The notes under the pieces are model-generated. The model did not search any database and was not told the origin of the DNA. It saw only the letters and a list, made by a program, of their open reading frames with translations. From an uncultured Verrucomicrobiales bacterium (GTDB taxonomy: Bacteria; Verrucomicrobiota; Verrucomicrobiia; Verrucomicrobiales; Akkermansiaceae), in the NCBI GenBank assembly GCA_937901085.1, contig CALCHQ010000126.1, positions 1 to 57,894 of the forward strand: a stretch of 57,894 nt of DNA. The letters are read 5' to 3'. A program made the position numbers and the translations under genes. Position 1 is the first letter of the stretch. Every line of letters starts with the position of its first letter. Below are positions 1 through 8,428 of the stretch, one piece after another.

Positions 1-167
1 GGCATACCTTTGCGAGCTACCACCTGAGCCATTTCCGCAGCTATGCCGAGCTGCAACTGGAAATAGGACACAGGGATGCTACGCTGCTGCGCACGCGGTA
101 TGTGGACCAGAGACATGTGGTCAATGCAGGAGCTTTCTGGGAATGCCGGGGACAATTAGCAGCGTAG
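1..167 (+). CDS. Tyrosine recombinase/integrase, C-terminal fragment (5' end outside window)
   Basis: An open frame enters from the left edge (first full codon at base 3) and stops at TAG 165-167. It encodes about 54 residues beginning HTFASYHLSHF, continuing LQLEIGHRD and ending near LLRTRYVDQ...AFWE. This is the end of the tyrosine recombinase catalytic domain: HTFASY carries the conserved His of the HxxR box, IGH the Gly-His of the third box, and RYVD the likely nucleophilic Tyr. Closely similar tails (HTFASYHL...LEMGH...YRE...FW) are common in integrases of Verrucomicrobiota and Planctomycetota. The rest of the gene lies outside the window, so the type of element is unknown. The adjacent HipBA module and hairpin-rich non-coding DNA fit an integrated or decayed mobile region. 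Confidence 0.75.
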   Translation, partial: HTFASYHLSHFRSYAELQLEIGHRDATLLRTRYVDQRHVVNAGAFWECRGQLAA

Positions 168-458
168 CATCTGGAATTACGAGGTACGAAGTAAAGGAAG
201 TTCGTGCGCAGCTGAAGCTGCGCAGAATTTCGTCGCCGCGTCCTTGGGTGCGCGCAGACCACGCAGCGGACACCCCCAGCCTGCAGACAACGAGCAAAAA
301 GAAACCGGTAAAACCCAAACACTAGAACACTAGAATCTGCCCCACACCGTAAACCTATAGGAATAGAAGGATTGAATCACGGAGTAATTCAAATGGAGCG
401 GCGCGGGAATACAGTCAGGAACAGAGGTTGAAGGGATGATGTAGCAGCAGATTCACTT
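168..458. other. Non-coding gap with hairpin and short tandem repeat, next to integrase
   Basis: No convincing gene is seen. There is a perfect 9-bp inverted repeat at 205-213 / 216-224 (TGCGCAGCT and AGCTGCGCA) and an 8-bp tandem duplication CACTAGAA at 320-327 and 328-335. Because it directly follows a recombinase gene, the gap could hold an attachment site, but no duplicated att core can be shown from this window alone. Confidence 0.4.
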
Positions 459-1688
459 TTATGCTTTCAGCTGCAGTATGCGTTTTGCTATGCCAGATTG
501 AATTCCGCTATAGATAGAGGACGGCTCGGATTGCTGCATCTTTTCCGTGAAAGGTACAAGTATTTTGGAAAGCTGCGCCAGGAGTTTGTCGATTTCGGCA
601 TTCACCAGACGATTGAGCAACCCCGCCTTTTCACCCATGCGGAGAAGCTTGCCGCGGGTAATCCAATCGAAATGGTTGCAGCCATCTATTTTCATCGCCA
701 GCTTAGGCGGCAGATTCGGATATACCGCTGTGGAAAGCAAATCATACGCCGGAGCGAGGCGGTTTGCTTTCCCCATGTACAGGATGGAAAAATTCTTGGC
801 GTGAGCATCTCCATTGCCTATGAGGAAGATAAAGATGATACGACGCAGGAATTCGATGATATCGGCAGCGGGCAGTGCCATTTCCCGAAGAAGCTGGAAA
901 CACTGCAACAGGCGTGGGCCTCCTTCGGATTCGTATTTGACGCTGGGTTCAAAGCCCAGAAGCTGGCAGAAATCCTCCTGATGCAAACGCAGCACTTTCC
1001 CGGATTCCTGCTGGCGGTCATAGCGAGTGGTTACATAGTAAGGAATGCCGCGCACCCGCAGTACGGAGCACTCTGCCACCGAAATTCTGCACGCCTTTGC
1101 CAGGCGCATGCAGTAAAACTCATTGAACACACTTTCGGGAAAGCGCGGAATGCCGGGTTTGATGATGTGGGTGGACGGGGTGCCATTCAAGGGAAGCACG
1201 ATATGACCATTCTGCACACAAGCCACCAGTTTATCCTGCGCACCGGCGCCCGATATATGGAAATCCTCGGCCCCCACATTCAGAGGGCGTTCCGGCAGGG
1301 CGGATAAGACGGCATGGGCATCGGCCTCGCTCAGAACCTTAAACTCAGCATCTGAATGAGCCCGTGCTTCGCGCTCCGCCGGCACCAGTGCTACAGCCCC
1401 GGCACAATCCTCGCCGATACGCTTCAGCAAGGCAAAGATGTTACCGGGGGATATGCCCAGATACTGTGCCAGCCTGACGCGCACGGATTCATCGGGCAGC
1501 AGATTGGAAAAAAAGGCAACGACTTCACCGCCGGTGTACGGTTCGACCCGCAGGGGTAGTGTATACGATAAAGGCTGCGACTCAGGCAGGTTCAGATAGG
1601 TGGTGGCATAGCAGAATTGCAGCCGCCCGTACTCCGACACCAGAGCACCAGCGTGATTTCCCCGCAGATAGACATTCAGTATTTCCAT
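459..1688 (-). CDS. hipA: HipA-type serine/threonine kinase toxin
   Basis: A 409-residue protein of the HipA family. In type II HipBA modules these kinases phosphorylate a cellular target such as glutamyl-tRNA synthetase and induce dormancy. Visible landmarks are the N-terminal HipA domain, the nucleotide-binding loop ISGAGAQDK (about 145-153), the ATP-contacting Lys in HIIKP (about 177), the catalytic loop GNGDAHAKNFS (about 291-301, with catalytic Asp 294 and Asn 299) and the metal-binding Asp in APAYDLL (about 316). All key positions are present, so the kinase looks intact. It is slightly shorter than E. coli HipA (440). Its start overlaps the hipB stop by one base (TAATG), so the pair is translationally coupled. 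The real cellular target cannot be deduced. Confidence 0.92.
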   Translation of the reverse strand: MEILNVYLRGNHAGALVSEYGRLQFCYATTYLNLPESQPLSYTLPLRVEPYTGGEVVAFFSNLLPDESVRVRLAQYLGISPGNIFALLKRIGEDCAGAVALVPAEREARAHSDAEFKVLSEADAHAVLSALPERPLNVGAEDFHISGAGAQDKLVACVQNGHIVLPLNGTPSTHIIKPGIPRFPESVFNEFYCMRLAKACRISVAECSVLRVRGIPYYVTTRYDRQQESGKVLRLHQEDFCQLLGFEPSVKYESEGGPRLLQCFQLLREMALPAADIIEFLRRIIFIFLIGNGDAHAKNFSILYMGKANRLAPAYDLLSTAVYPNLPPKLAMKIDGCNHFDWITRGKLLRMGEKAGLLNRLVNAEIDKLLAQLSKILVPFTEKMQQSEPSSIYSGIQSGIAKRILQLKA

Positions 1689-1927
1689 TAACTACGCTCC
1701 CAACGATAAAATGCATACACCCCGAGCCCCAGGGCTTCCAGCACACGGATTGTCTTTTCCAGCTGAACGGTGGGTTTGCCGTTTTCCAGATCGGAAATAA
1801 AGCGGATTCCCGTGTTCGCTACGCCTGCCAGCTGCTCCTGCGAAATACCCTGAGCCTTGCGCTTTTCCCGCACCAGGCTTCCAATTTCCTCTGTACTCCT
1901 GAGGGGCTTTCCGTTTAGAGGCTTCAT
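1688..1927 (-). CDS. hipB: HipB-type antitoxin, XRE/HTH repressor
   Basis: A 79-residue helix-turn-helix protein. Residues about 12-70 form an HTH_3 (Cro/C1) domain: SLVREKRKAQGISQEQLAG, then the recognition region NTGIRFISDLENGKPTVQLEKT. It lies immediately upstream of hipA and overlaps it by one base, the normal antitoxin-first order. It is expected to bind and neutralise HipA and to repress its own promoter. Three palindromic sites lie at and upstream of the promoter (separate entries). No Shine-Dalgarno sequence precedes the ATG. The short tail after the HTH (ALGLGVYAFYRWERS) is typical for HipB. Confidence 0.9.
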   Translation of the reverse strand: MKPLNGKPLRSTEEIGSLVREKRKAQGISQEQLAGVANTGIRFISDLENGKPTVQLEKTIRVLEALGLGVYAFYRWERS

Positions 1928-1931
1928 ATTC

Positions 1932-1948
1932 TATTACCGTTCGGGAAC
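1932..1948. promoter_or_regulatory. HipB operator O1
   Basis: The site ATTACCGTTCGGGAA is a near-palindrome centred at 1940.5, just downstream of the hipBA -10 box and 5 bases from the hipB start codon. Its half-sites, TTACCG and TTCCCG, match those of O2 and O3. The central T deviates from the CCGATCGG core of the other two copies. Confidence 0.75.
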
Positions 1949-1976
1949 AATATAACACACAAATGCATAAAGTCAA
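1949..1976 (-). promoter_or_regulatory. hipBA promoter
   Basis: On the minus strand the -35 box TTGACT (1971-1976) and the -10 box TATATT (1949-1954) are separated by 16 bases. Transcription would start close to operator O1, which lies between the -10 box and the hipB start. The layout suits autorepression. Confidence 0.7.
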
Positions 1977-1982
1977 CATTTT

Positions 1983-1998
1983 ATTCCCGATCGGTAAA
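1983..1998. promoter_or_regulatory. HipB operator O2
   Basis: ATTCCCGATCGGTAA, centred at 1990.5, is the same palindrome in reverse orientation and sits just upstream of the hipBA -35 box. It is exactly 50 bp from the centres of O1 and O3. Confidence 0.75.
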
Positions 1999-2032
1999 GA
2001 AAATCATCATTATCAACTAAAACAAACATTCT

Positions 2033-2048
2033 ATTACCGATCGGGAAT
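2033..2048. promoter_or_regulatory. HipB operator O3
   Basis: ATTACCGATCGGGAAT, centred at 2040.5, is the third copy, 50 bp further upstream. It has the perfect CCGATCGG core. Confidence 0.75.
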
Positions 2049-2386
2049 GAGAGCAAAGTTTTATCAGGAACAATATCGGCACGCAGTGCCGACACTATCC
2101 GCTCCGGTGGAGCGGACGGGGGCGGGGAGAAAGCTCAAACAACCTCCGCGCCCCCTTCCAGGGCGGCTGCGTGGACTTCGACCACCTCACCCGCAGCATG
2201 CCCCTCACATGGGAACTTTCCCTTGCGATGAACCACAGGTCAACAGGATGTACCTGAATCTATCTGCATGGAGTCCATGGTGGATATTGTGCAGGTGCAG
2301 CCTCCTGTTGTTCCGGCTACTGGCAACAGAACCGCCTGCCGGTTCCGAAGCTCCGGCAGGCGGCTGAGCCTGTCAATCCAGCTAAA
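2049..2386. other. Non-coding gap between hipBA operators and autotransporter, hairpin-rich
   Basis: No believable gene is found. Two hairpins stand close together: TCGGCAC/GTGCCGA at 2076-2092 and CCGCTCC/GGAGCGG at 2099-2115, each with a 3-base loop. The autotransporter terminator is at 2332-2363. The middle part (about 2130-2320) shows no feature I recognise and may be decayed sequence of the mobile region. Confidence 0.5.
2324..2363 (-). terminator. Intrinsic terminator of the autotransporter gene
   Basis: A perfect 11-bp stem (CCGCCTGCCGG at 2332-2342 and CCGGCAGGCGG at 2353-2363) with a 10-base loop lies 23 bp beyond the autotransporter stop. On the minus strand it is followed by the moderately T-rich TTCTGTTG. 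Confidence 0.7.
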
Positions 2387-5300
2387 TCAGAATGAGTAGC
2401 GTATGCCAACGTTACCGGAAATACTGGTGCGCTTGCTACCCAGTTCCACCGCAGCACCGGCGCTGGCAGTCCAGGCAGGCGAAAGCGGCACTGCCACACC
2501 GGCGCCAAGCTCAAAGTAAACCGCGTCGCGTTTCATGCTTCTGGATTCCCATGCAACGTTGCTGAATCTGCCGGTTGCGGTCGACTGGTCATTGAGCAAT
2601 TCCGCATGCACGGCGGCATTGGCATAGAACAAGGCGGAGTTCTGATGCGACACAGCAGCGAATGCGCGGTTGTAGCTCACCCCCAGCGCTACATCAGCCT
2701 GCCATTCCTTATCGTACTCCATAGAAGAACCAAGCCCGGCCATCCCCTTCTCCTCCGATTCATCCACCTTGTGCCAGGCGAAGTTGACAGCCAGGTAACG
2801 CGAGAGGGAGCTGCGTTCGTTGATACGGTAGTCGGAGCTGATTTCATAGCCCAGATTGAGGCTGATGGCATCTGTCCCGCTATCCACCTTGCCGGCGAAG
2901 CTGTGGTAACCGGCATCCACAAACACCTGGCGGTCTGATTCGAAGGTGGTGAAGCCCAGACCTATGGAAGCACGATGCTTGAAATTACCTGTCACACCGG
3001 CTGCGTAGGCATCCACAAAGAAGGCATCGGCATCCACTTCAGCGGAATCGGCATCGCCGGTGCTGGTCTCATAACCCAGACTGAAGCCGAGACGCCAGTC
3101 GCAGCGCACCGAAGTATCAATTCCCATGAGGGCACCATTCGCAGAGCGGGTATAGTCGCCAAGGTTGTGGTCACCAGCCAGGGTATCGTGTACCGCTGTG
3201 CAGGCGGCCCAGGCATTGGCAGCTCGGTTCCGGACTCCTTTGCCGGTTCTCTTGCACAGCGGCATTTCCATCTGCCGGCGCAGCTGGTTCAGGTGGTGGC
3301 GGCTGGCATCGTAGAGCATGAGCATGGGCAGCACATGGCCCTGCCCGACAAGGCTCTTCAGACCAGCCTGTGCAGCCGCCTCACTGCGGGTGTAGTCGAA
3401 CGCATCAACCAGCCGCTCAAGCGTGTTGCTGCTGCCTGCAAGTGTACCTTCGGTGTGGTGAAAATCATCCGAGAGGTCGGCTATCACCTTCGCCACGCCC
3501 TGCATGACGGAATCCTTGGCGCAGCTGCGGTAATTCCTGCTGATGACCAGCTCCACTCCTTCTGCCGAGTTCTCCAGATGCATGTTGCGGTTCTGCAGAA
3601 TGCGCTGGTAGGTGCCATTAGCCGATTCCTGCACCTCGTAAAGCACGTCTTCGTTGATACCACGAACCATAGTGCCGGTCAGCACCGTAGTGCGGGCACC
3701 TTCTGCAGCGCCGCCCAGGCCGGCCTGCCCCTCAACATAGAGTCGGGCCGTGCCGGGCGCCGTGGCGGGGCTCACATTGTTCAGGCCCCGGGAGGCAGCC
3801 ACATCAACCATTCCGCCGGCATTGATGACATCGGAGCTGAGCTGACCGGCATCATCCGCGGCGGCATCCAGCTTGATAAGCGTGGCATCACTGAGCTGCA
3901 GGTCCGTGGCTTTCACCACATCCCCGACAACACCCTTATTCACCTCCACAACAGAACCAATCATCGTGAAGTCCCGGCGGGAGTTCTCATCGTCCGTGTA
4001 AGAGCCATTAGTAAGCAGGGTATAGCCAGTACCGGACGCATTGGCATCGGAATCCTGAGTGGTATCCAGGGTGCCAATCTGAGTTTCACCAGAGCTGATG
4101 ACCATGTCGGTGTTCTTCAGGACGATAGAGGCTTCTGCCCCGATGCCGGGACCGTTGATTTCAACCCACGAACCGGCATTTGCAGCAGGGGCATCCACCA
4201 GGCTTCCTGCAGCTCCACCCACAGCACCGTTGGCATAAATGGAGCCGGAAAACTCCGAGTGGTCATAATCGAGCAGCAGCGAATCCCCACCGGACTTGTT
4301 GATATCGCCCGCGCCCGTCAGGCGGCCTTCCAGACTGGATGCAGCACGGGTATTCAGCACATTGCCGGTGTCCACCACGATGCGGCCATCGCTGTTGGCT
4401 CCATTTTTGATGGTCAGCGTACTGTTCTGCAAGTCCACGCGGTTGAGGATGGCAATATCGGTCGGCTTCATAACATAGATATTGGTTTTACCCTTCTCTG
4501 TATCAAGCACAAACACATTGTTGAGTGTCAGGCCCACTCCTGCAGCAGCCCGTGATGCAATGCGGGTATCCCCCCCGGTCACTACAGCCAGATTATCATC
4601 GCTGCGGGCGGTGGTATCTCCCGCAATCGTTACGGTCTTACCATAAATACCAGAGTTCGTGATTGTTGTACCCTTGTCACCAATACCGGTCGTGATGGCT
4701 ACATCACCATCACCCCCCACGGCATCAATGACAGCATAGGTAATATCATTATCCCCGTTCAAGGTAATATCACCCAGAGCGGCTGCAATGCTCACACCTC
4801 CGAAATTTCCACTCTGGATAACATTCTGCCCAGTCATACTCACGTTCTGACCTGCAAAAATATTCATCATCTGACCATCGGTGGCCACAATCCGGTTGGT
4901 TACCGTCCCGGTACCGCCGCCTTCATCGCCGATGATGACATTACCTTTTCCTTCCACATACCCTGTGCTGATAACAGAGTTGGTGACAGCGTTGAGCTGA
5001 TTCGAAGTCATTACAACATCGCCATCTTCCGTCTCAATCACGGAATCAGAAACCCGGTTACCTTCACTGGGAGCCATTCCGGTGGACGTAATACTCACCC
5101 CTCTGGCAGCAGCTACTGTAATGCCATTGTACAAGAGGTTGGATTCGCCATTCAGAAGCACCTTACCGGCAGATGATGTCACAGCGGTTCCAACCACCTC
5201 ATTGATATTGCCCGCAGTAATCTGCACATCGCCAGCAGCTGTTACCCCACCACCCTGCAGCTGGGCATTCCCCGTGCTGGCGGTGATGGATACGCTGCCT

Positions 5301-7306
5301 GTTTCAGAAGCAAGCGTGGAGCCTCCGCTGATATCGACGTCCGAGCCGTTTACCTGGATTTCACCCGTGGCATCCACGGTTGCAGCATCGCTGATGGTGG
5401 TCGCAGCGGTTTCCAAACCGACAAACACGGTAGTACCATCCACCGTGGCACCGGTCACGGTTGTGCCCGTGGCAGAACCAGCGATGCGGACCGCCCCGTC
5501 GGTAGCAGTAGCACTGCCGCCGGTAACAACTACCTCAGCACCGGTGATGCTGGCCGACTTGCCGCCCACGGCCACACCTTCCACAGTAGCCGTCCCCTGC
5601 GCGGCGGAAATGCCGGCAACGCCTGCAGTTGCACTGATGGTGCCACCGACTACACGGGCCTGACCGGATGAAGCCGCAATGTTGATATCTGACCCGGTAG
5701 AGGAAATACCGGAATTGTTGGTTACCTCAACCGAAGCGCCGCCTATTTTCACTTCGCCGCTGGCTGCTATGGTGGAGTTATCCACGCTGGTAGCGCCCAT
5801 TTCTCCAATGGTCACCGCGCCAGATTCCGAAATGGTGGTCGATTTCAGCTCTGTGCCCACCGCCCCGGACACCGAAACTCCTTTCTCGCCTTTAATATCA
5901 GCGTTCATGACAGAAGCAGTTCCCTGTTCCGAGATGATGTTCACATCCGTTGCGGCAGCGAGTTCAGCTTCATTGATGAGCAAGGAAGGAGTATCAGCGC
6001 CATCTGCTCCGGTAGCCGTAACAGATACCGATGATGTCTGGGAATTAAGCTTGGTTTCCCCGTAAACAGTAACATTGGCACCAGTCACAGACACGCTTTC
6101 CAACGCATCCAGAAGAGTTTTTGCTTGCGAGTTATCAGAAGTACCTACCACAGTCGTTGAGCTTTCACTTCCCACAGAGATGCTTTCGCCCTCTGCAATC
6201 ACATCTTGTACCGCGGTATTGACGGAGCCTGAAACAACCACACCGGAAGTTGCAGAAATCTGACTGTTTTCTACATACAATTCTTTGCTCGTCAGAGACA
6301 CTTCACCATCGGCCGTACCAATCTTTGACCCGGAAACACCTCCATACGCCCCTCCATATAACCGCACATCACCTTTTTCCGTAATATCAAGGGTGGAGCC
6401 GGAAATAAGATTACTGGCATTATTCACACCGGCCAGAGTTATATTACCATCAGTCACATACACATCCGCCCACCGGATTTGATTAAGGTTAGAAGCAGTC
6501 ATAAGCAGGCCATCCTCTGAATCAGAGAGCATATGCAACGCGCTCCTCTGTCCCCACAACACATTGCTATACCCAGTGAATTGAATGCGGCCATCGGCAA
6601 TCAAATCACCCGTTACCTGGTTCACCGAAAATTGCCGTCCCACCACAATGTTGCCCTTATTGGTGGTGTTCACAACTGAACTTGCCGTTATGTGAACTTT
6701 ATAGGAATCGATGATAACGTCACCCGCAGCCGTTACGATAGTCTGAGCTTTGGGATTCAGCACAGCTCCATTATTTCCGCTTGAAATTTTGGTTTCATCT
6801 CCATGAAAATAAATGGATTCACCTGCGCTCATCTCAAACTTATCATTGGCAGATTCATCTGCATAGAACATGACAGATTGATTGAACGTAATGTCTCCAT
6901 CTGCCCGCACGAAGCTTGCCTCATCTCCTTTTATCGTCAGGTAATTCGTGGTATCCTGCGGATTCTGCCCGATGGTAAGGTTCCCCTCAGCGGTAATCTG
7001 AGCATTTGTCAGTGTACCCTGGCTGTCTCCTATCGTCACGTTTCCATTATCTGTTCCGTCTCCTTTCAATGCCGAAACAGTGAGCCCCTCCACAGCCTTG
7101 GAAAAACTTATCTCTATACTCCCGATCTGAGCGTTGCCATCACCGGTAGTATATGTCTTATCTGCGGTGTTCTCGGTAATCTTATCTACTGTTATATTAC
7201 CGGATTCCAATGCTTCTGCCCAGGCGGCGGTGTAGTCCGAGAATGATACCGCAATTAATGCGCTCAGAAGAGCCTTGCGAAGTGATACAGGAAGGTGTGT
7301 CTTCAT
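2387..7306 (-). CDS. Large autotransporter with C-terminal outer-membrane beta-barrel
   Basis: A 1639-residue surface protein. The chosen start (MKTHLPVSLRKALLSALI) gives a signal peptide ending near AAWAEA. An in-frame ATG 75 bases upstream would put a poor hydrophilic leader first and overlaps the predicted -10 box. The passenger (about 30-1350) is a low-complexity Gly/Ser/Thr/Val-rich array of short strands of the type GEVKIGGASVEVTNNSGI, as in beta-helix adhesins; the exact function is unknown. The last 287 residues form the barrel, with alternating amphipathic strands (LGFSLGYETSTG, ASIGLGFTTF, YFELGAGVAVPL) and the canonical C-terminal aromatic signature GIRYSF for BAM insertion. Only three Cys are seen in the mature protein's C-terminal part. 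It stands alone, with its own promoter and terminator. The passenger DNA is visibly less GC-rich than the housekeeping genes nearby. Confidence 0.9.
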   Translation of the reverse strand: MKTHLPVSLRKALLSALIAVSFSDYTAAWAEALESGNITVDKITENTADKTYTTGDGNAQIGSIEISFSKAVEGLTVSALKGDGTDNGNVTIGDSQGTLTNAQITAEGNLTIGQNPQDTTNYLTIKGDEASFVRADGDITFNQSVMFYADESANDKFEMSAGESIYFHGDETKISSGNNGAVLNPKAQTIVTAAGDVIIDSYKVHITASSVVNTTNKGNIVVGRQFSVNQVTGDLIADGRIQFTGYSNVLWGQRSALHMLSDSEDGLLMTASNLNQIRWADVYVTDGNITLAGVNNASNLISGSTLDITEKGDVRLYGGAYGGVSGSKIGTADGEVSLTSKELYVENSQISATSGVVVSGSVNTAVQDVIAEGESISVGSESSTTVVGTSDNSQAKTLLDALESVSVTGANVTVYGETKLNSQTSSVSVTATGADGADTPSLLINEAELAAATDVNIISEQGTASVMNADIKGEKGVSVSGAVGTELKSTTISESGAVTIGEMGATSVDNSTIAASGEVKIGGASVEVTNNSGISSTGSDINIAASSGQARVVGGTISATAGVAGISAAQGTATVEGVAVGGKSASITGAEVVVTGGSATATDGAVRIAGSATGTTVTGATVDGTTVFVGLETAATTISDAATVDATGEIQVNGSDVDISGGSTLASETGSVSITASTGNAQLQGGGVTAAGDVQITAGNINEVVGTAVTSSAGKVLLNGESNLLYNGITVAAARGVSITSTGMAPSEGNRVSDSVIETEDGDVVMTSNQLNAVTNSVISTGYVEGKGNVIIGDEGGGTGTVTNRIVATDGQMMNIFAGQNVSMTGQNVIQSGNFGGVSIAAALGDITLNGDNDITYAVIDAVGGDGDVAITTGIGDKGTTITNSGIYGKTVTIAGDTTARSDDNLAVVTGGDTRIASRAAAGVGLTLNNVFVLDTEKGKTNIYVMKPTDIAILNRVDLQNSTLTIKNGANSDGRIVVDTGNVLNTRAASSLEGRLTGAGDINKSGGDSLLLDYDHSEFSGSIYANGAVGGAAGSLVDAPAANAGSWVEINGPGIGAEASIVLKNTDMVISSGETQIGTLDTTQDSDANASGTGYTLLTNGSYTDDENSRRDFTMIGSVVEVNKGVVGDVVKATDLQLSDATLIKLDAAADDAGQLSSDVINAGGMVDVAASRGLNNVSPATAPGTARLYVEGQAGLGGAAEGARTTVLTGTMVRGINEDVLYEVQESANGTYQRILQNRNMHLENSAEGVELVISRNYRSCAKDSVMQGVAKVIADLSDDFHHTEGTLAGSSNTLERLVDAFDYTRSEAAAQAGLKSLVGQGHVLPMLMLYDASRHHLNQLRRQMEMPLCKRTGKGVRNRAANAWAACTAVHDTLAGDHNLGDYTRSANGALMGIDTSVRCDWRLGFSLGYETSTGDADSAEVDADAFFVDAYAAGVTGNFKHRASIGLGFTTFESDRQVFVDAGYHSFAGKVDSGTDAISLNLGYEISSDYRINERSSLSRYLAVNFAWHKVDESEEKGMAGLGSSMEYDKEWQADVALGVSYNRAFAAVSHQNSALFYANAAVHAELLNDQSTATGRFSNVAWESRSMKRDAVYFELGAGVAVPLSPAWTASAGAAVELGSKRTSISGNVGIRYSF

Positions 7307-7376
7307 ATCACAATGTTTTCTATCTATGGTTGTGGAATGTATGTGGCACCCTGCTACCAACGCCGGGTACGCCTTA

Positions 7377-7404
7377 AACATATCAACCTGATAGGACTTG
7401 TAAA
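7377..7404 (-). promoter_or_regulatory. Candidate promoter of the autotransporter
   Basis: Minus strand -35 TTTACA (7399-7404), a 16-base spacer and -10 TATGTT (7377-7382). The start site would fall near 7370, giving a leader of about 60 bases to the ATG at 7306 and excluding the upstream ATG at 7381. Confidence 0.4.
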
Positions 7405-7810
7405 GTCTAATTTTCTAACAGTTTCTGTATTTCCTGCCGTTTTACCCGGATTTTATTTAAACTAACTAAATTATCCCTGCTGTAAAACACTGATATTACA
7501 GATTTTTTCTCACAGGACATCACAATCTATTCCAATTTAACATTTGTATGTCAGACACTCCAACATTTGTTTTCGGAGAGGGAGAAAAACTTATTTTTCT
7601 GTTTTTTCTATGAGAGAGCCCATATCAATGTCTCATCGTTTATTACTTATTTACAACGACCTGATATTCCTTCCGACAAAATAGGAATAATACCGCTTTT
7701 TATCATCAAAAACGGCAGCATTTAGTATCGCACGAAAACAAAACGCCGAATCAAACAGACAAGCACAGGCGCTGCTCTATCATTATCAATGAATTAGCAA
7801 CATTTTCCCT
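7405..7810. other. AT-rich gap between autotransporter and tetR gene
   Basis: About 400 bases of AT-rich DNA without a supportable gene. It contains a direct repeat AACATTTGT at 7539-7547 and 7562-7570 (23 bp apart) and an inverted repeat CTGTAA/TTACAG at 7480-7485 and 7496-7501 followed by a T run. These could be regulator sites for the autotransporter, but no binding protein can be assigned. Confidence 0.4.
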
Positions 7811-8428
7811 TTAACCAGCTGTTATCTTGAGCAAGGCAACCGCATCTGCCGCAAGACGGCGGATGGCAGCCTCGCGGTTGGAGATGGCCGGGAGCCCCCA
7901 GAGGGTGAAGTCGTTGTGCGCGACGATATTGAAGTACATGCCGCGCAGGGAGGTGAGGAACCAGAGCCAGTCTCCCCGCTGCATGGTGGGGAAGTGGACG
8001 CGGATGGCATCCTGCCATTCCTGGAGAGCGTAGGAGTAGTGCGATTCGTACACGTCGCGGGTGAGCGCCGGGTCCTCATAGCCCATTTTGTTCAGGAAGC
8101 AGAGGACTTCCACACCCGATGCCACAGCATCATCCTGCCAGGAAACAATGGGAGCCAGCAGCCAGGAGCCGATGATTTCTTCCGGCGAGCCTGTGGCGCG
8201 GGCTTCTTCCAGCGCAGCGAGGCAGATTTCATTGTACTGGGTGGAGATGTAGGCCAGCGTATCGCGGTACAAATCGGCCTTGTGCCCGAAATGGTAGCGG
8301 ATGAGCCCCATGTTCACGCCGGCGGTATTGGCAATATCGCGCACGGCTGTTCCCTCGTAGCCCAGGCGGGTGAACAGCTGCACGGCGGCGCGCATAATCT
8401 GCGCCTTGGTTTCATCTGATTTGCTCAT
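7811..8428 (-). CDS. TetR/AcrR family transcriptional regulator
   Basis: A 205-residue one-component repressor. The N-terminal TetR HTH is clear (residues about 8-55): AQIMRAAVQLFTRLGYEG, then VRDIANTAGVNMGLIRYHFG, with the typical YHF/GHKADLY end. The C-terminal ligand domain (about 75-205) is alpha-helical and resembles the CecR/YbiH-like TetR_C group; its inducer is unknown. The start overlaps the stop of the upstream lipoprotein gene by 4 bases (ATGA), so it is the last gene of the mazG-lipoprotein-tetR operon. This is an unusual position for a TetR regulator, which is normally divergent from its target. Confidence 0.9.
   Translation of the reverse strand: MSKSDETKAQIMRAAVQLFTRLGYEGTAVRDIANTAGVNMGLIRYHFGHKADLYRDTLAYISTQYNEICLAALEEARATGSPEEIIGSWLLAPIVSWQDDAVASGVEVLCFLNKMGYEDPALTRDVYESHYSYALQEWQDAIRVHFPTMQRGDWLWFLTSLRGMYFNIVAHNDFTLWGLPAISNREAAIRRLAADAVALLKITAG

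Noticed and set aside
2975..4555. 526-codon plus-strand frame opposite the autotransporter
   Set aside because: It is antisense to the barrel and passenger region, with no signal peptide, domain or ribosome-start context.
7811..8428. TetR as local regulator of the autotransporter
   Set aside because: They are in the same orientation, 500 bp apart, and the tetR gene belongs to the mazG operon; no shared operator was found, so no claim is made.
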